DNA of 62,480 bases from Desulfosarcinaceae bacterium (GTDB lineage: Bacteria; Desulfobacterota; Desulfobacteria; Desulfobacterales; Desulfosarcinaceae), in the NCBI GenBank assembly GCA_030066015.1, contig JASJCL010000036.1, forward strand, positions 1 through 62,480. The letters run 5' to 3'. The position numbers and the translations under genes were made by a program. How positions within the stretch are numbered: position 1 is the first letter of the stretch; each line of letters opens with the position of its first letter. Under the pieces are notes generated by a model. The model worked only from the letters and a program-made list of their open reading frames with translations, ran no database searches and was not told the origin of the DNA. This document shows, in pieces, positions 62,425 through 62,480 of the stretch.

Positions 62425-62480
62425 ATGGGCGCTGCACCAAAAACCACTAAACGAGCCGTATTGCTACTTCTCGCCTTGGG
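62425..62480 (+). CDS. possible start of a membrane or secreted protein, cut by the window end
   Basis: From the ATG at 62425 the frame is open to the last base and reads MGAAPKTTKRAVLLLLALG, a basic then hydrophobic start like a signal anchor. No clear ribosome site is present. It could be a transport permease partner of the solute-binding protein, but only 18 codons are visible. Confidence 0.25.
   Translation, partial: MGAAPKTTKRAVLLLLAL

Noticed and set aside
62085-62447. 120-codon minus-strand frame at the window end
   Set aside because: It overlaps the end of the binding-protein gene and structured non-coding sequence, and has no start signal.
1-62480. CRISPR arrays, tRNA or rRNA genes, insertion sequences, prophage
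   Set aside because: No spaced direct-repeat array, cloverleaf-like element, transposase or phage gene was recognised on reading either strand.

Overview
This window reads as chromosomal DNA of a sulfate- or sulfur-respiring deltaproteobacterium (Desulfobacterota, most likely Desulfobacterales). The main evidence is a complete dsrMKJOP operon. The class I adenylate cyclase, the NtrY/NtrX pair beside lpxC, the stand-alone diaphorase genes and the type IV pilus order pilMNOPQ fit the same group. Genes are dense, often overlap by 1 to 11 bases, and are moderately GC-rich. I see no rRNA, tRNA, CRISPR array, insertion sequence or phage gene. The taxonomic call is inference.

Layout. 1-8 kb (+): a small XRE-type regulator, pilM-N-O-P-Q, then a lipoprotein with bacterial Ig-like (invasin-type) repeats, ended by a strong terminator. 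8-13.6 kb (-): serS, thrC, a LysM protein and a TPR lipoprotein. 13.8-17 kb: 5-formyl-THF cyclo-ligase (+) with a long leader, a K+ channel/TrkA-N protein (-), then pcm and a DedA/YqaA-type membrane protein (+). 17-24.6 kb (-): lpxC, a DUF4390 protein, ntrY, ntrX (with a frameshift), rsmD, coaD and a LysR regulator. 24.8-27 kb (+): comM/yifB and an HU gene. 27-29.6 kb (-): class I adenylate cyclase and recX.

29.8-36.1 kb (+): an IscU/NifU-type scaffold, an RsbRD_N-like protein, then dsrM-K-J-O-P, the transmembrane complex that links the quinone pool and periplasmic haem to cytoplasmic sulfite reduction. Next is an EamA transporter. 37.1-42.3 kb (-): fdhD, two small cyclic-nucleotide-binding-fold proteins and a HoxE/HoxF/HoxU-like NADH diaphorase module with no catalytic hydrogenase or formate dehydrogenase subunit in the window. 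42.4-48.5 kb (+): rplU, rpmA, obgE, nadD, rsfS, gpmI, larE and an HSDR_N-type protein.

48.5-55 kb (-): gmhA and a translationally coupled set of an isoprenyl-diphosphate-synthase-like protein, an FtsX-type ABC permease, its ATPase, a secreted PAP2 phosphatase and a probable outer-membrane protein. I consider this the best candidate for an undescribed envelope-lipid system. Upstream lie a zinc-ribbon protein and a glycine-zipper lipoprotein. 55.2-57.4 kb (+): a small unknown protein, a Dus-family enzyme, and a CpxP/Spy-like periplasmic protein behind a Fur-box-like site. 57.5-58.3 kb (-): a FadR-type regulator. A gene-free, hairpin-rich stretch of about 0.95 kb follows. 59.2-62.1 kb (+): a universal stress protein, an NhaC-type antiporter and a solute-binding protein, then another structured non-coding stretch to the window end.
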